Assembly (NCBI RefSeq): GCF_003837805.1
Contig: NZ_RQIT01000009.1
Coordinates: 1 to 64,000, forward strand
Direction: 5' to 3'
Length of the DNA: 64,000 bases
From: Bradyrhizobium sp. RP6
GTDB lineage: Bacteria > Pseudomonadota > Alphaproteobacteria > Rhizobiales > Xanthobacteraceae
In this document: in pieces, positions 43,923 to 53,162 of the stretch
Position numbering within the stretch: the stretch's first letter is position 1
Layout: every line of letters starts with the position of its first letter
Made by a program: the position numbers and the translations under genes
The notes under the pieces: model-generated
Seen by the model: the letters and a program-made list of their open reading frames with translations, nothing else
What the model was told of the DNA's origin: nothing
Databases searched by the model: none

Positions 43923-44009
43923 CCGTCATTGCGAGCGAAGCGAAGCAATCCAGAGTCCCTCCGTTGAGACGGTCTGGATTTGCTTCGTCGAAGGCTCCTC
44001 GCAATGACG
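43923..44009. repeat. CGTCATTGCGAGCGAAGCGAAGCAA-type inverted repeat (abbreviated name)
   Basis: Starts CGTCATTGCGAGCGAAGCGA and ends GGCTCCTCGCAATGACG; the inner TCCAGA/TCTGGA pairs too. This palindrome is widespread in bradyrhizobial and rhodopseudomonad intergenic regions. Here it separates two convergent genes and may act in transcript ending. Confidence 0.8.
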
Positions 44010-44022
44010 ACTGAGAGAGTCT

Positions 44023-44949
44023 TCAAGCCGCCTTCAGGCCGACATCAGGCAGGCGCGGCCGGTTCTTCAGCGCCTTGGCCATCATGGCTTCGACCTCGGC
44101 CTTTTCCTGCGGCAGCAGCGCAAGGCGCGGCGGGCGGGTCAGGGCGGTGCCGCGGCCCATGATGTGCTCGCACAGCTTGATGCACTGAACGAGGTCCGGG
44201 CGGGCATCGAGGTGCAGCAGCGGCATGAACCATTCGTAGAGCGGCATAGCTTCGGCGAAGCGCCCCGCCTTGGCGAGGCGAAACAGCGTCTCGCCCTCGC
44301 GCGGGAAGGCGTTCGACATGCCGGAGACCCAGCCGACCGCGCCCATGGCAACGCTCTCGACGATGACGTCGTCGAGGCCGGCGAACAGCACGAAGCGGTC
44401 ACCGACCATATTCCTGGTGTCGATGAAGCGCCGGGTGTCGCCCGAGGAATCCTTGAAGCAGACGACGGTCTCGACATCGGCGAGCGAGGCCAGAATGTCC
44501 GGCGTGACGTCGTTCTTGTAGATCGGCGGATTGTTGTAGAGCATCACGGGAAGATCCGTGGCGCTGGCGACGGCGCGGAAATGCGCGGCGGTCTCGTGCG
44601 GCTTGGAGGAATAGACCAGCGCCGGCATCACCATCACGCCGTCGATGCCGATGCGCGCGGCTTCCTTGGCGGTCTCGACCGCAAAGGCTGTGGTGAATTC
44701 GGCGATGCCGCACAGCACGGGCACGCGGCCGGCCGCGACCGACTTCGCGGCCTCCATGATCGCGACCTTTTCCTTGCGCTCGAGCGAGGTGTTCTCGCCG
44801 ACCGAGCCGCAGACGATCAGGCCGGAAACGCCGTCTCGGATCAACCCGTCCATGACCTTGGCGGTCGCGTCGATATTGAGCGACAGGTCGTCGTTGAATT
44901 GCGTGGTGACGGCCGGGAAGACGCCTTCCCAGGAGATGCGTGGGGTCAT
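44023..44949 (-). CDS. Dihydrodipicolinate synthase / N-acetylneuraminate lyase family aldolase
   Basis: 308 residues, a complete TIM barrel. GVFPAVTTQFNDDLSLN at the start, GSVGENTSLERKEKVAIMEA, Tyr in MLYNNPPIYKND and the Schiff-base Lys in VVCFKDSSGDTRRF. The genetic context, TRAP transporter genes directly upstream on the same strand, points to catabolism of an imported carboxylate or amino-acid derivative and not lysine synthesis. A hydroxyproline-type deaminase or keto-acid aldolase is possible; substrate unknown. Confidence 0.85.
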   Translation of the reverse strand: MTPRISWEGVFPAVTTQFNDDLSLNIDATAKVMDGLIRDGVSGLIVCGSVGENTSLERKEKVAIMEAAKSVAAGRVPVLCGIAEFTTAFAVETAKEAARIGIDGVMVMPALVYSSKPHETAAHFRAVASATDLPVMLYNNPPIYKNDVTPDILASLADVETVVCFKDSSGDTRRFIDTRNMVGDRFVLFAGLDDVIVESVAMGAVGWVSGMSNAFPREGETLFRLAKAGRFAEAMPLYEWFMPLLHLDARPDLVQCIKLCEHIMGRGTALTRPPRLALLPQEKAEVEAMMAKALKNRPRLPDVGLKAA

Positions 44950-45024
44950 TGTTTGGCTCCGATTGGAATTGTGCCGGCGGATCGTTCGATCCGCCGGGCG
45001 TTGACGTGACGGCGATGGGTGGGA

Positions 45025-46008
45025 TCAGAGGGTCGCGCCGACCTTGCGCAACTCGGCGAGGACGGGGGCTTTCGGCAGCCAGACCTTGTCGAACTCCGCG
45101 ATGACGGCCTCGGTGTCCTTGGCGTCGACCTGGCGGATCGGGATCGGGGCGTTCTTGAAGTTCTCGATCAGCGCGGGCTCGTTGCCGGCGAGCTCGTCGA
45201 TCTGCGCGTCCAGCGTCGTCTTGATCGTCTTGGTGATCAGCTCGCGATCGGCTGCGGAGAGAGATTGCCAGACCCGGCCGGAGACGACCGCCGCCATCGG
45301 CATGAAGACGGCGTTCATCTGCAGGATGACCTTGGACACCTTGTCGAAGCGCTGGTTCCATGAGAATTCGAGGTCGGCTTCGAGCCCGTCGACCTGGCCG
45401 TTGGCCATGGCGTCGAACACCTGCGGCGTCGGGATCGGCGTCGGTGCCGCGCCCAGCGAGGAATAGAAATCGCGATAGACCGGGGTCGGGTTGATGCGCA
45501 GCTTCATGCCCTTGATGTCGGCGAGCGAGTGCAGATCCTTGGACGAGAACACGGCGCGCATCCCGGTGATGCCCCAGCCGAGCCCGATCGTTCCGGTTTC
45601 CTGCGGCAGCACGTCGAACAGTTTCACCGCCGCTGGATGACGCACGAATTTCGCGACCGAAGGCGTCGAGCGGACGATGTAGGGCGCGTTGATCGCGGCG
45701 ATGTGCGGCACGCGTGAGCCGAGCTCGGCGGCCTGGATGAAGCCCATGTCGAGCGCGCCGGACTGCAATTGCTGCATCATCGCGGTCTCGTTGCCGAGCT
45801 GGCCGGAATGGAACACGGTCAATGTCAGGCGGCCGTTGGTCGCGGATTTGAGATCCTCGCCGAATTTGAGCGCGGCCTTGTTCCAGGAATGGCCATTAGG
45901 CGTGATCAGGCCGAGGCGGAATTCCTTGGCCTGGGCGAGCGCCAGCGCCGGTGCGAACACCGAGGCGGCGGCGCTGGCGGCGAGAAAGCGGCGGCGTGTA
46001 AGCGACAT
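45025..46008 (-). CDS. dctP: TRAP transporter substrate-binding protein (DctP), system 1
   Basis: 327 residues. Twin-arginine-like signal (LTRRRFLAASAAASVFAPAL), then the DctP fold: FHSGQLGNETAMMQQLQSGA, DIKGMKLRINPTPVYRDFYS, and DAMANGQVDGLEADLEFSW with the conserved substrate-carboxylate region. It delivers a periplasmic organic acid to the QM membrane pair encoded upstream. Gene order on this strand is dctQ, dctM, dctP, aldolase. Confidence 0.9.
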   Translation of the reverse strand: MSLTRRRFLAASAAASVFAPALALAQAKEFRLGLITPNGHSWNKAALKFGEDLKSATNGRLTLTVFHSGQLGNETAMMQQLQSGALDMGFIQAAELGSRVPHIAAINAPYIVRSTPSVAKFVRHPAAVKLFDVLPQETGTIGLGWGITGMRAVFSSKDLHSLADIKGMKLRINPTPVYRDFYSSLGAAPTPIPTPQVFDAMANGQVDGLEADLEFSWNQRFDKVSKVILQMNAVFMPMAAVVSGRVWQSLSAADRELITKTIKTTLDAQIDELAGNEPALIENFKNAPIPIRQVDAKDTEAVIAEFDKVWLPKAPVLAELRKVGATL

Positions 46009-46030
46009 GATCGGGCTCCTATTGGATGGC

Positions 46031-47296
46031 CTATTTGACCAGGATCAGCGAGAGCGAGGGATAGAGCGAGAGCAGCACCAGGAGGACGCAGGAGATGACG
46101 AAGAAGGGCAGCGTCACCATGAACATCTTGCCGGGCTTGGCGCCGGTGACGGCGGCCGCGACGAAGAAGCAGAGTCCGACCGGCGGCGACAAAAGGCCAA
46201 GCACGAGGTTGATCACCACCACGACGCCGAACTGCCGGGGGTCGATGTGATAGATTTCGGTTGCCACCGGCAGCAGGATCGGCACGGTCATGATCAGGCC
46301 GGGAATGCCGTCGATCACCGTGCCGATCACCAGCAGGATCGCGTTGCAGATCAGCATGAAGCTGACGGGATCCTTGGCGACGGTCTGGATCCAGGCGGCG
46401 GTCTCCTGCGGCACCTTTCCGAAGATCAGGACCCAGGAGAACACGGCGGCGGCTGCGACCAGGAACAGCACGATCGCCGAGTAGATCGCGCTGCGCAGCA
46501 TCATCTGCGGCAGCTGGGAGAACTTGAACTCCCTGGTCCAGTATTTTCCGACCAATGCCGCAGCGACCGCGCCGACCGCCGCCGATTCCGTGGCGTTGGC
46601 GAGCCCGCCGAGAATGGTGCCGACGATGACGATCGGGATCAGCAGCGTCGGCGAGGTCCGCAGGATCGTCATGATGCGCTGGCGCGGCGTCTGGTACTCC
46701 GCGCGGGGATAGTTGTAGACGTATCCCATCAGCGCGATGACGAGGCAGAACATCACGGTGAGAATGACGCCCGGCACGATGCCGGCGATCAGCATGTCGC
46801 TGACCGACACCTGAGCGAGCACGCTGTAGACCACGAACATCACGGAAGGAGGGATGATCGGGCCAAGCATGCCGCCATAGGCGGTGAGGCCTGCGGCGAA
46901 GGTCTTGTCGTAGCCCTTCTTCTCCATCTCCGGGACCATGATCTGGGCCATGATCGCGACCTGCGCGGTCGCGGATCCCAGGATGGAGGAGATGAACATA
47001 TTGGCGAGGATGTTGACGTAGGCGAGCCCACCCTTGAGCGAGCCGACGAAGGCCATCGCCATGTCGACGATGCGCCGCGTGATGCCGCCGCCATTCATGA
47101 TCTCGCCAATCAAGATGAAGAGCGGGATGGCGATCAGGCCGTAGCTGTCGACGCCGCCGAACAGCTGGAGCGGATAGGACTGGAACAGCACCGGATTGCC
47201 GGATGCCGCGATGTAGACGAGGCCGGCGAGGCACAGGCAGAGGCCGATCGGCACGCCGACCAGCATGAACGCCATGAAGGCTGCCGATGTGATCAT
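46031..47296 (-). CDS. dctM: TRAP transporter large permease (DctM), system 1
   Basis: 421 residues from ATG-47296; start and dctQ stop share a base (TGATG). About 11-12 membrane helices with DctM signatures: IPLFILIGEIMNGGGITRRI, GSATAQVAIMAQIMVPEMEK, GPIIPPSVMFVVYSVLAQVS and the C-terminal LGLLSPPVGLCFFVAAAVTG. It carries the Na+-coupled transport path. Confidence 0.9.
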   Translation of the reverse strand: MITSAAFMAFMLVGVPIGLCLCLAGLVYIAASGNPVLFQSYPLQLFGGVDSYGLIAIPLFILIGEIMNGGGITRRIVDMAMAFVGSLKGGLAYVNILANMFISSILGSATAQVAIMAQIMVPEMEKKGYDKTFAAGLTAYGGMLGPIIPPSVMFVVYSVLAQVSVSDMLIAGIVPGVILTVMFCLVIALMGYVYNYPRAEYQTPRQRIMTILRTSPTLLIPIVIVGTILGGLANATESAAVGAVAAALVGKYWTREFKFSQLPQMMLRSAIYSAIVLFLVAAAAVFSWVLIFGKVPQETAAWIQTVAKDPVSFMLICNAILLVIGTVIDGIPGLIMTVPILLPVATEIYHIDPRQFGVVVVINLVLGLLSPPVGLCFFVAAAVTGAKPGKMFMVTLPFFVISCVLLVLLSLYPSLSLILVK

Positions 47297-47919
47297 CAGT
47301 TGACCCCGTCCAGCTCGGAGAGCTGAAAGCCTTTCGGTGCGGTGCGCGGAACCAGCTCGAGATCTTCGAGCAGATTGGCGAGACCGTGAATGGTCATCGA
47401 CACCGCGAAGATCGGCAGCGTCAGATAGAGCACCCAGGTTGGCCAGTTCAGCGTCTGGGTGCGCTCGGTGTAGAGGAAATTGAATGTCTCGGCGGCGAGC
47501 TTGCGCCCGTCGAAGCCGGCGCGGGCGAGACCAACCGGGTCCATCCAGAGCACACAGGTGACGATCAGGGCGACACCGAACATGACGACGAGGCCGGTCG
47601 AGATCACTTTTGCACATTTCTGGTGCTGAGCGGAAAGTCGCTCCGTCAGCATGGTCACCGCGAAGTCGAGCCGCAGCCGCGTCATCGCGGACGCCCCGAT
47701 GAAGGTCAGCCAGACCACGCAATAAACGGCGGATTCATCGATCCAGTAGATCGGGAAGTGCGAGTAGCGGGTGACGACGTTCACCAGGATCAGGCCGGTA
47801 AGCAGGTACATCAGCCCCATCAGCGCGAGCCGCTCGCAGGCGAGCAGGGCGCTCGACATCCGGACGATCATGCGTCGGAGGCTGAGCGCGCGCGTGGCCG
47901 GCATGGTCTGCTCGATCAT
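47296..47919 (-). CDS. dctQ: TRAP transporter small permease (DctQ), system 1
   Basis: 207 residues with four membrane helices; WIDESAVYCVVWLTFIGASA and MTRLRLDFAVTMLTERL are the DctQ core. An N-terminal extension of about 25 residues precedes helix 1. First gene of the unit. Its leader contains the AAATGTATAA palindrome at 47961-47981, the probable site of the GntR regulator encoded on the other side. Confidence 0.85.
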   Translation of the reverse strand: MIEQTMPATRALSLRRMIVRMSSALLACERLALMGLMYLLTGLILVNVVTRYSHFPIYWIDESAVYCVVWLTFIGASAMTRLRLDFAVTMLTERLSAQHQKCAKVISTGLVVMFGVALIVTCVLWMDPVGLARAGFDGRKLAAETFNFLYTERTQTLNWPTWVLYLTLPIFAVSMTIHGLANLLEDLELVPRTAPKGFQLSELDGVN

Positions 47920-47960
47920 GAAAGAGGCCCCAACTCCCGAAGAATTGTCGTGCGATTACC

Positions 47961-47981
47961 AAATGTATAATTTATACATTT
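47961..47981. promoter_or_regulatory. Palindromic operator between dctQ and the GntR gene
   Basis: AAATGTATAA-T-TTATACATTT: perfect 10-bp arms, with flanking CC/GG extending the symmetry. AT-rich within a GC-rich intergenic region, 42 nt before dctQ. FCD-type GntR regulators bind short AT-rich palindromes with a TGTATA-like core. Confidence 0.75.
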
Positions 47982-48134
47982 TGGGAGTCAAACGAAGTTT
48001 GCGGTCATTTCTGCGGCAGGGCGCGCCTTTGCTGGGCACTTTGCTTTGGAGCGCCCGGCTTTTGCCGGGCACCTCGACATGCAAGACAGGGACCGCGTCG
48101 GCCGAACGAGTCGGGAAGGACAACAGAAGGTCAG

Positions 48135-48818
48135 ATGAAACAGCCTCTGAAGCATCGCACCCTTTCGGCTGCGATCGTCGACCAGCTCCGCCAGGCGATC
48201 CTCGACGGCACCTATCCGGCCGGATCGCAACTGCGCCAGGATGCGCTCGGAGATGCTTACGGCGTCAGCCGCATCCCGGTGCGCGAGGCGCTGTTTCAGC
48301 TCGAGGCCGAAGGCCTGGTGCGGATCGTGCCGCAGAAAGGCGCCATCGTCTCCGAGCTGTCACTGGACGAGATCAACGACGTCTTCGACCTGCGCCGCAT
48401 CCTGGAGCCGCGATTGCTGGCGCAGTCGGCGCCTCGCTTCACGCCAGACGATTTCGACGGGCTCGACGACATCCACCGGAGCTTCGAGAAGGCGATCAAG
48501 GCGAGGAACGTCAGTGAATGGGGCCAGCTTAACGCCGACTTCCATATGGCGCTCTACGTGCACGCGCCGCAGCCGCGCACCCGCGCGATCGTGCTGTCGC
48601 TGCTCCAGACCAGCGACCGCTATACGCGTCTGCAGCTCTCTAACACCAAGGCGATGGGCATTGCGGAGAAGGAACACGCCCATCTGATCGCACTCTGCCG
48701 CGCGCAGAAGGTGGAGGAGGCCTGCCGCTTCCTGGAGCGGCACATCGAAGCCGTGCGCAAGGATCTGCTGCAGGTCGTGGCGAACGCGCCGAAGGGGCGT
48801 CGGAAGGACAATTCGTAG
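48135..48818 (+). CDS. GntR-family regulator, FCD (FadR) subfamily
   Basis: 227 residues. The winged HTH (RTLSAAIVDQLRQAILDGTY, LGDAYGVSRIPVREALFQLE) is followed by an all-helical FCD domain with metal-ligand pattern (D in NADFHMALY, H in HAHLI and ERHIEAV). It is divergent from the TRAP/aldolase genes and probably represses them until a substrate-derived ligand binds. Confidence 0.88.
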   Translation: MKQPLKHRTLSAAIVDQLRQAILDGTYPAGSQLRQDALGDAYGVSRIPVREALFQLEAEGLVRIVPQKGAIVSELSLDEINDVFDLRRILEPRLLAQSAPRFTPDDFDGLDDIHRSFEKAIKARNVSEWGQLNADFHMALYVHAPQPRTRAIVLSLLQTSDRYTRLQLSNTKAMGIAEKEHAHLIALCRAQKVEEACRFLERHIEAVRKDLLQVVANAPKGRRKDNS

Positions 48819-48928
48819 CTCGTAGGTGGGTTAGCCGAAAGCGTAACCCACCGCTGTTTGTCTCCGCAGCGGCAGAAGAGGTGGATTACGCCTTCGGCTA
48901 ATCCACCCTACAGCACCGGTGATAGCTT

Positions 48929-50287
48929 CTACCTGCTCCCGTCCGGCCCCATCACGAGATCCGGCAGCCAGGTCGAGATCCCCGGCACGAAGCACAGGAG
49001 CAGCACCGCGAGCATCATCAGCAGCACGAAGGGCAGGGTGCCCCAGATCACCTCGCGCAAGGGAATATCCGGCGCGACGTTGCGGATGACGAAGATGTTG
49101 AGGCCGACGGGCGGATGGATCAGCCCCATCTCCATCACGATGGTCATGACCACGCCGAACCAGATGATGTCGAAATTCGCGGCGCGCAGGGGCGGCAGGA
49201 TGATCGGCGCGGTCATGAGAATGATCGACACCGGCGGCAGGAAGAACCCGAGCACGACCACCATGACGAGGATCGCGAACAGCAGCTCCCAGCGCGGCAG
49301 GTGCATCGCGACGATGGATTCGGCGACCGATTGCGAGATGTGCAGATAGCTCATCACATAGGAATAGAGCAGCGACATGCCGATGATCATCATCAGCATG
49401 GTCGATTCCCGGATCGTCGATTTCATGATGGGGGCAAGGTCGCTCGGCCGCCACACGCTGTAGATCACGGCGATCAGCGCCAGCGCGAGGAGGCCGCCGA
49501 GGCCCGCCGTCTCCGACGGCGTGGCGTAGCCGCCATAGAGGGCGATCATGACGCCGGTGAGCAGCAGCACGAACGGGATCACCCGCGGCAGCACGCTGAA
49601 GCGCTCGGCCAGCGTGTACTCGTCGCGGGTCAGGATCGCGGCCTCGGGGCCACCATTCTTGTAGACCGCCTCGGCCGCGGCATATTCCTGCCGGAAGCGG
49701 ATCACGGCGTAGGCGCCGAACAGCGTGACCAGCAGCAGGCCAGGCCCGATGCCGGCCAGGAACAGCCGCCCCAACGACTTTTCGGCGGCGACCGCGAACA
49801 GGATCATGGTGATCGACGGCGGCAGCAGGATGCCGAGCGTGCCGCCGGCGGCAATGATCCCTGCGGCAAAGCCGCCGGAATAGCCGCGCTTGCGCATCTC
49901 GGGGATGCCGGCCGAGCCGATCGCCGAGCAGGTCGCGGGCGAGGAGCCCGCCATTGCCGCAAACAGCGCGCAGGCGAACACGTTGGCGACGCCGAGGCCG
50001 CCGGGCACCCGATGCAGCCAGGCGTGCAGCGCCGAATAGAGATCCTGGCCGGCGCGCGACTTGCCGATCGCCGCACCCTTCAGGATGAAGAGGGGGATCG
50101 ACAACAGCGTGATCGAGGCCATTTCCTCGTAGACGTTCTGCGTGACCGTATCGAGCGAGGCCGAGGGCATGTAGATGCCCATGAACACGACCGCGACCGC
50201 GCCGAGCGCGAACGCGATCGGCATCCCTGAGAACATCACCAGCAGCGTCGCAATGCCGTAGGCGAGGCCAATGCCGAAAACGCTCAT
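48929..50287 (-). CDS. dctM: TRAP transporter large permease (DctM), system 2
   Basis: 452 residues from ATG-50287, overlapping the dctQ stop by 4 nt. DctM signatures: SIPLFILKGAAIGKSRAGQD, GSSPATCSAIGSAGIPEMRK, GTLGILLPPSITMILFAVAA and MGLIHPPVGLNIFVIRNVAP. A 30-residue insert (near 215-245, EYAAAEAVYKNGGPEAAILT) is unlike system 1 and marks a distinct DctM subgroup. Confidence 0.9.
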   Translation of the reverse strand: MSVFGIGLAYGIATLLVMFSGMPIAFALGAVAVVFMGIYMPSASLDTVTQNVYEEMASITLLSIPLFILKGAAIGKSRAGQDLYSALHAWLHRVPGGLGVANVFACALFAAMAGSSPATCSAIGSAGIPEMRKRGYSGGFAAGIIAAGGTLGILLPPSITMILFAVAAEKSLGRLFLAGIGPGLLLVTLFGAYAVIRFRQEYAAAEAVYKNGGPEAAILTRDEYTLAERFSVLPRVIPFVLLLTGVMIALYGGYATPSETAGLGGLLALALIAVIYSVWRPSDLAPIMKSTIRESTMLMMIIGMSLLYSYVMSYLHISQSVAESIVAMHLPRWELLFAILVMVVVLGFFLPPVSIILMTAPIILPPLRAANFDIIWFGVVMTIVMEMGLIHPPVGLNIFVIRNVAPDIPLREVIWGTLPFVLLMMLAVLLLCFVPGISTWLPDLVMGPDGSR

Positions 50288-50838
50288 GGCCGCTTGGCTC
50301 CGGTAAAGGGCAGCGCAAGCTGCACGAGGATCTGGAGGCAGAGCAGGCTCATCCCGAGCGCCATCAGCGAGTAGGGGATGGCGAGCGGCGGCGACCACAT
50401 CGAATTGGAGACCTGGCCGTCGACATAGGCCTCATGGGCCAGTGTCCAGGATTTCCAGGTGAAGAAGGCGCAGAACAGGAAGGTAGCTGCGTCGACCAGC
50501 CAGAGCCTGATCCGGTTCGCCAGCGGTGACAGCAGGCCCACGAAGGCTTCGATGCCGATGTGACCGCGGTTCTGCTGAACATAGGCGGCCGTCATGAAGG
50601 TCGCGCCGACCAGCAGGAACACGGCGGCCTCGTCCTGCCAGTAATTGGCAGCCTTGTACAGCGCGCGGCTGAGCACGCTGTAACTCAGGATGGCGCAGGC
50701 CGCGACCAGTGCGATCGCGGCGAACACGACGATGATGCTGTTGAGGATGGCAAGACCGCGATCGATCGCCGCCGCAGGGCCTGTGCCTGCGGCAGCGATT
50801 GCATGGTCGTCACGATCCGGAAGCGGACCGTGGCTCAT
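50284..50838 (-). CDS. dctQ: TRAP transporter small permease (DctQ), system 2
   Basis: 184 residues, four membrane helices; YWQDEAAVFLLVGATFMTAA and VQQNRGHIGIEAFVGLL are the DctQ core. ATGA overlaps join it to dctP before it and dctM after it, so the three genes are translationally coupled in the order dctP-dctQ-dctM. Confidence 0.88.
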   Translation of the reverse strand: MSHGPLPDRDDHAIAAAGTGPAAAIDRGLAILNSIIVVFAAIALVAACAILSYSVLSRALYKAANYWQDEAAVFLLVGATFMTAAYVQQNRGHIGIEAFVGLLSPLANRIRLWLVDAATFLFCAFFTWKSWTLAHEAYVDGQVSNSMWSPPLAIPYSLMALGMSLLCLQILVQLALPFTGAKRP

Positions 50839-51857
50839 GCTGCGACGTCGATGGCGAGCTTGAGCAGGTTTGCGGCGGTCGCGGTCTTGGCGCTGTAGTC
50901 CTTCCAAGCGGTGTCACGGGCGATGTCGCGCCACTTGCCGACCGTGGCGGCATCGAGCACCGAGACCTTGGCGCCGGCCTTCTCGTAGACCTTGGCGACC
51001 TCGACGTCGTCATCCTGTGCGCCCTTGCGTCCGAAGGCTTCGAGCTCGGTGCCGACCGCGAGCAGGATATCCTGATGGTTCTTCGGCAGCTTGTCGAAGA
51101 TCGCCTTCGACATCATCAGCGGCTCGAGCATGAACCAGTAGGAGGCGCCCGCGCCCGAGGTCAGCGACTTCGCGACCTCTTCCAGGCGGAACGAGATCAG
51201 GCTCGTCGAGGAGGTGATGCCGGCATCGCAGGCGCCGGTCTGCATCGCCGCGTAGATTTCGTTGGAGGGGACCGACAGCACCGAGGCCCCGGCGGTCTGA
51301 AGCACCATGTCCATTTCGCGCGAGCCGCCGCGCACCTTCATGCCCTTGGCATCTTCAGGCGCGACGATCGGCTTGGAGCGGCTGGCAACGCCGCCGGCCT
51401 GCCAGACCCAGGTGAGCAGGATGATGCCCTTGTCGGCGAGGAAATCGGTCAGCGCCTTGCCGACCGGCTCCTTCTTCCAGCGCAGGCCCTGGTCGTAGGT
51501 GGTCACGAGGCCCGGCATCAGGCCGATATTGGTTTCCGGCACCTCGCCGCCGGCATAGGGCATCGGATAGAGGCTGATGTCGAGCGCGCCCTTGCGCATC
51601 GCGGAGAACTGCGCGTTGGTCTTGATCAGCGAGGAGTTTGGATAGATCTCGGCGGCGATGTCGCCATTGCTGCGCTTACTGACTTCGGCGGCGAACATGC
51701 GGCAGAGCCGGTCGCGGAAATCGCCCTTGTCGATGGTGCCGCCCGGGAACTGGTGCGAGATCTTCAGCGTGGTGGCTGCCTGCGCCGTACCGGTGCCGAA
51801 GCGGAGGATGGCGGGCGCGGCGACGGCGGTCGCGAGCAGATGGCGGCGCGTGAGCAT
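50835..51857 (-). CDS. dctP: TRAP transporter substrate-binding protein (DctP), system 2
   Basis: 340 residues from ATG-51857 (AAGGAA upstream). Signal peptide MLTRRHLLATAVAAPAILRF; LKISHQFPGGTIDKGDFRDR, ALDISLYPMPYAGGEVPETN, AKGMKVRGGSREMDMVLQTA and YAAMQTGACDAGITSSTSL follow the DctP fold. Gene order differs from system 1 (P first), so the two systems have separate origins. No regulator adjoins this operon. Confidence 0.88.
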   Translation of the reverse strand: MLTRRHLLATAVAAPAILRFGTGTAQAATTLKISHQFPGGTIDKGDFRDRLCRMFAAEVSKRSNGDIAAEIYPNSSLIKTNAQFSAMRKGALDISLYPMPYAGGEVPETNIGLMPGLVTTYDQGLRWKKEPVGKALTDFLADKGIILLTWVWQAGGVASRSKPIVAPEDAKGMKVRGGSREMDMVLQTAGASVLSVPSNEIYAAMQTGACDAGITSSTSLISFRLEEVAKSLTSGAGASYWFMLEPLMMSKAIFDKLPKNHQDILLAVGTELEAFGRKGAQDDDVEVAKVYEKAGAKVSVLDAATVGKWRDIARDTAWKDYSAKTATAANLLKLAIDVAA

Positions 51858-52176
51858 GGTTATGGTTTCCTTGGACGATTCTTGTTTGTGCGATTTGGAC
51901 TTAGTCCTTGAGACCGGCACGTGGGCCCATCCTAGCCGGTCTTTCACCCGATATTCTCTCATCTGATAGTTCGAGACCGAATGTCCGGGCAAGTGCCGGC
52001 CGTGCTGCGCTGCACACTCCCAATCCCTGTTGCGAGCGGGACCACGCCGAACGCCGGATAGCACCAGGCTCGTCAAAATTTACCGGCGGGGGCGTAACAA
52101 CGCCGACTGGCGATCCGTCGAGATTGAATAGCGGCGTCCGTCGCTGACAAACACCATCTCGAAGGGAAGTTGAACC
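51858..52176. other. Divergent promoter region between TRAP system 2 and the MXKDX gene
   Basis: 319 bases serving two divergent genes. No strong palindrome or FixK box was found, and no small gene is supported. Confidence 0.45.
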
Positions 52177-52422
52177 ATGACCATTCGCACCCGCATCGTG
52201 CTCGGCGTCTCGGCTGCCGCTCTCTCGCTTGGCCTCGCGTTTGCCCCGGCCGCCTTCGCTCAGGACAAGATGGGCAAGGATGACGGCATGATGAAGAAAG
52301 ACACGATGTCCAAGGACGGCATGATGAAGAAGGACACTATGTCCAAGGACGGAATGATGAAGAAGGATCACATGTCGAAGGACGGCATGAAGAAAGACGA
52401 CGGGATGATGAAGAAGAATTGA
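52177..52422 (+). CDS. Pentapeptide MXKDX repeat protein
   Basis: 81 residues: signal peptide (1-28, ending AAFA), then near-perfect repeats of DGMMKKDTMSK covering the whole mature part, a known MXKDX repeat family. At DNA level the unit repeats about every 33 nt, so copy number could change by slippage. Highly charged and Met-rich; metal or oxidant interaction is speculative. GAAGG precedes the ATG. Confidence 0.85.
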   Translation: MTIRTRIVLGVSAAALSLGLAFAPAAFAQDKMGKDDGMMKKDTMSKDGMMKKDTMSKDGMMKKDHMSKDGMKKDDGMMKKN

Positions 52423-52549
52423 TCACCGGCGTCATCGCGCAGCGCCTGCCTTGGGCGGGCAGCGCACTCTCGAATTTCGGAGGCGGCATTTGGGACCGCC
52501 TCCGGAACTATGCTTTAGTTCAGGTTCAATAGGACGTTACGAGCGCACC

Positions 52550-52897
52550 TTACTTGCGCTTCGCCTTGCGGGCGGCGTAGCGCGCGTCGCGCTTGGCCTT
52601 TTGCTCGGCTTCGAGCGCAGCCTGTCTCTCGGCGGCTTCCTGAGCCTCGCGCGCGATCCGTGCGGCTTCGGCAGCCTTGGCTTCTTCCTCGAGGCGCTTC
52701 TGCTCGGCCTTCTCCGCCTCGCGCGCAGCCTTCGCCTCGGCGCGCTTGGCCGCGAGTGCCTCGCGTTCAGCACGGCGCGCCAGCACCGCCGGATCGTCGG
52801 GTCCCGGTTGCGACTTGAATTTGTTCAAAAGATTTTTGCGGGCTTCCTGCGCCGCCCTTTGCCGGTCTGTGAAGCCGGGTTCCCTGAATCCACTCAT
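52550..52897 (-). CDS. DUF6481-type Ala/Glu/Lys-rich coiled-coil protein
   Basis: 115 residues. GFREPGFTDRQRAAQEARKN at the N terminus, then one long helix of EA/KA repeats (AAREAEKAEQKRLEEEAKAA). Matches the small coiled-coil family annotated as DUF6481 in bradyrhizobia. Cytoplasmic; role unknown. Confidence 0.68.
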   Translation of the reverse strand: MSGFREPGFTDRQRAAQEARKNLLNKFKSQPGPDDPAVLARRAEREALAAKRAEAKAAREAEKAEQKRLEEEAKAAEAARIAREAQEAAERQAALEAEQKAKRDARYAARKAKRK

Positions 52898-53162
52898 CTA
52901 CGAGCCTTGTCTTCCTCGCTTTCGATCCTACATCGGTGCCTGTTGGTACGTCGGCTGGGCATAGCAGGCGCCACGCGACGCTGTAGCGTGTACATCGGCG
53001 CGCGTCGCGAAGCCACCCATAATCGCAGCCGATCAGGTCAACGAAAAATCGCCTCCCCGACGATCTCTCGTAGCCCGGAAAAACTGCTGAATTGTGATGT
53101 CCCTCATAAGGGAGCACGAGCGCGACGCCTAGCGTCCGCCCGGAACGAGACGGAGCACGGGC

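Noticed and set aside
45689-47326. 545-codon frame on the plus strand
   Set aside because: Antisense to dctP/dctM of TRAP system 1; the product is a low-complexity His/Asp/Arg/Gln-rich sequence typical of a reverse-strand shadow of membrane proteins.
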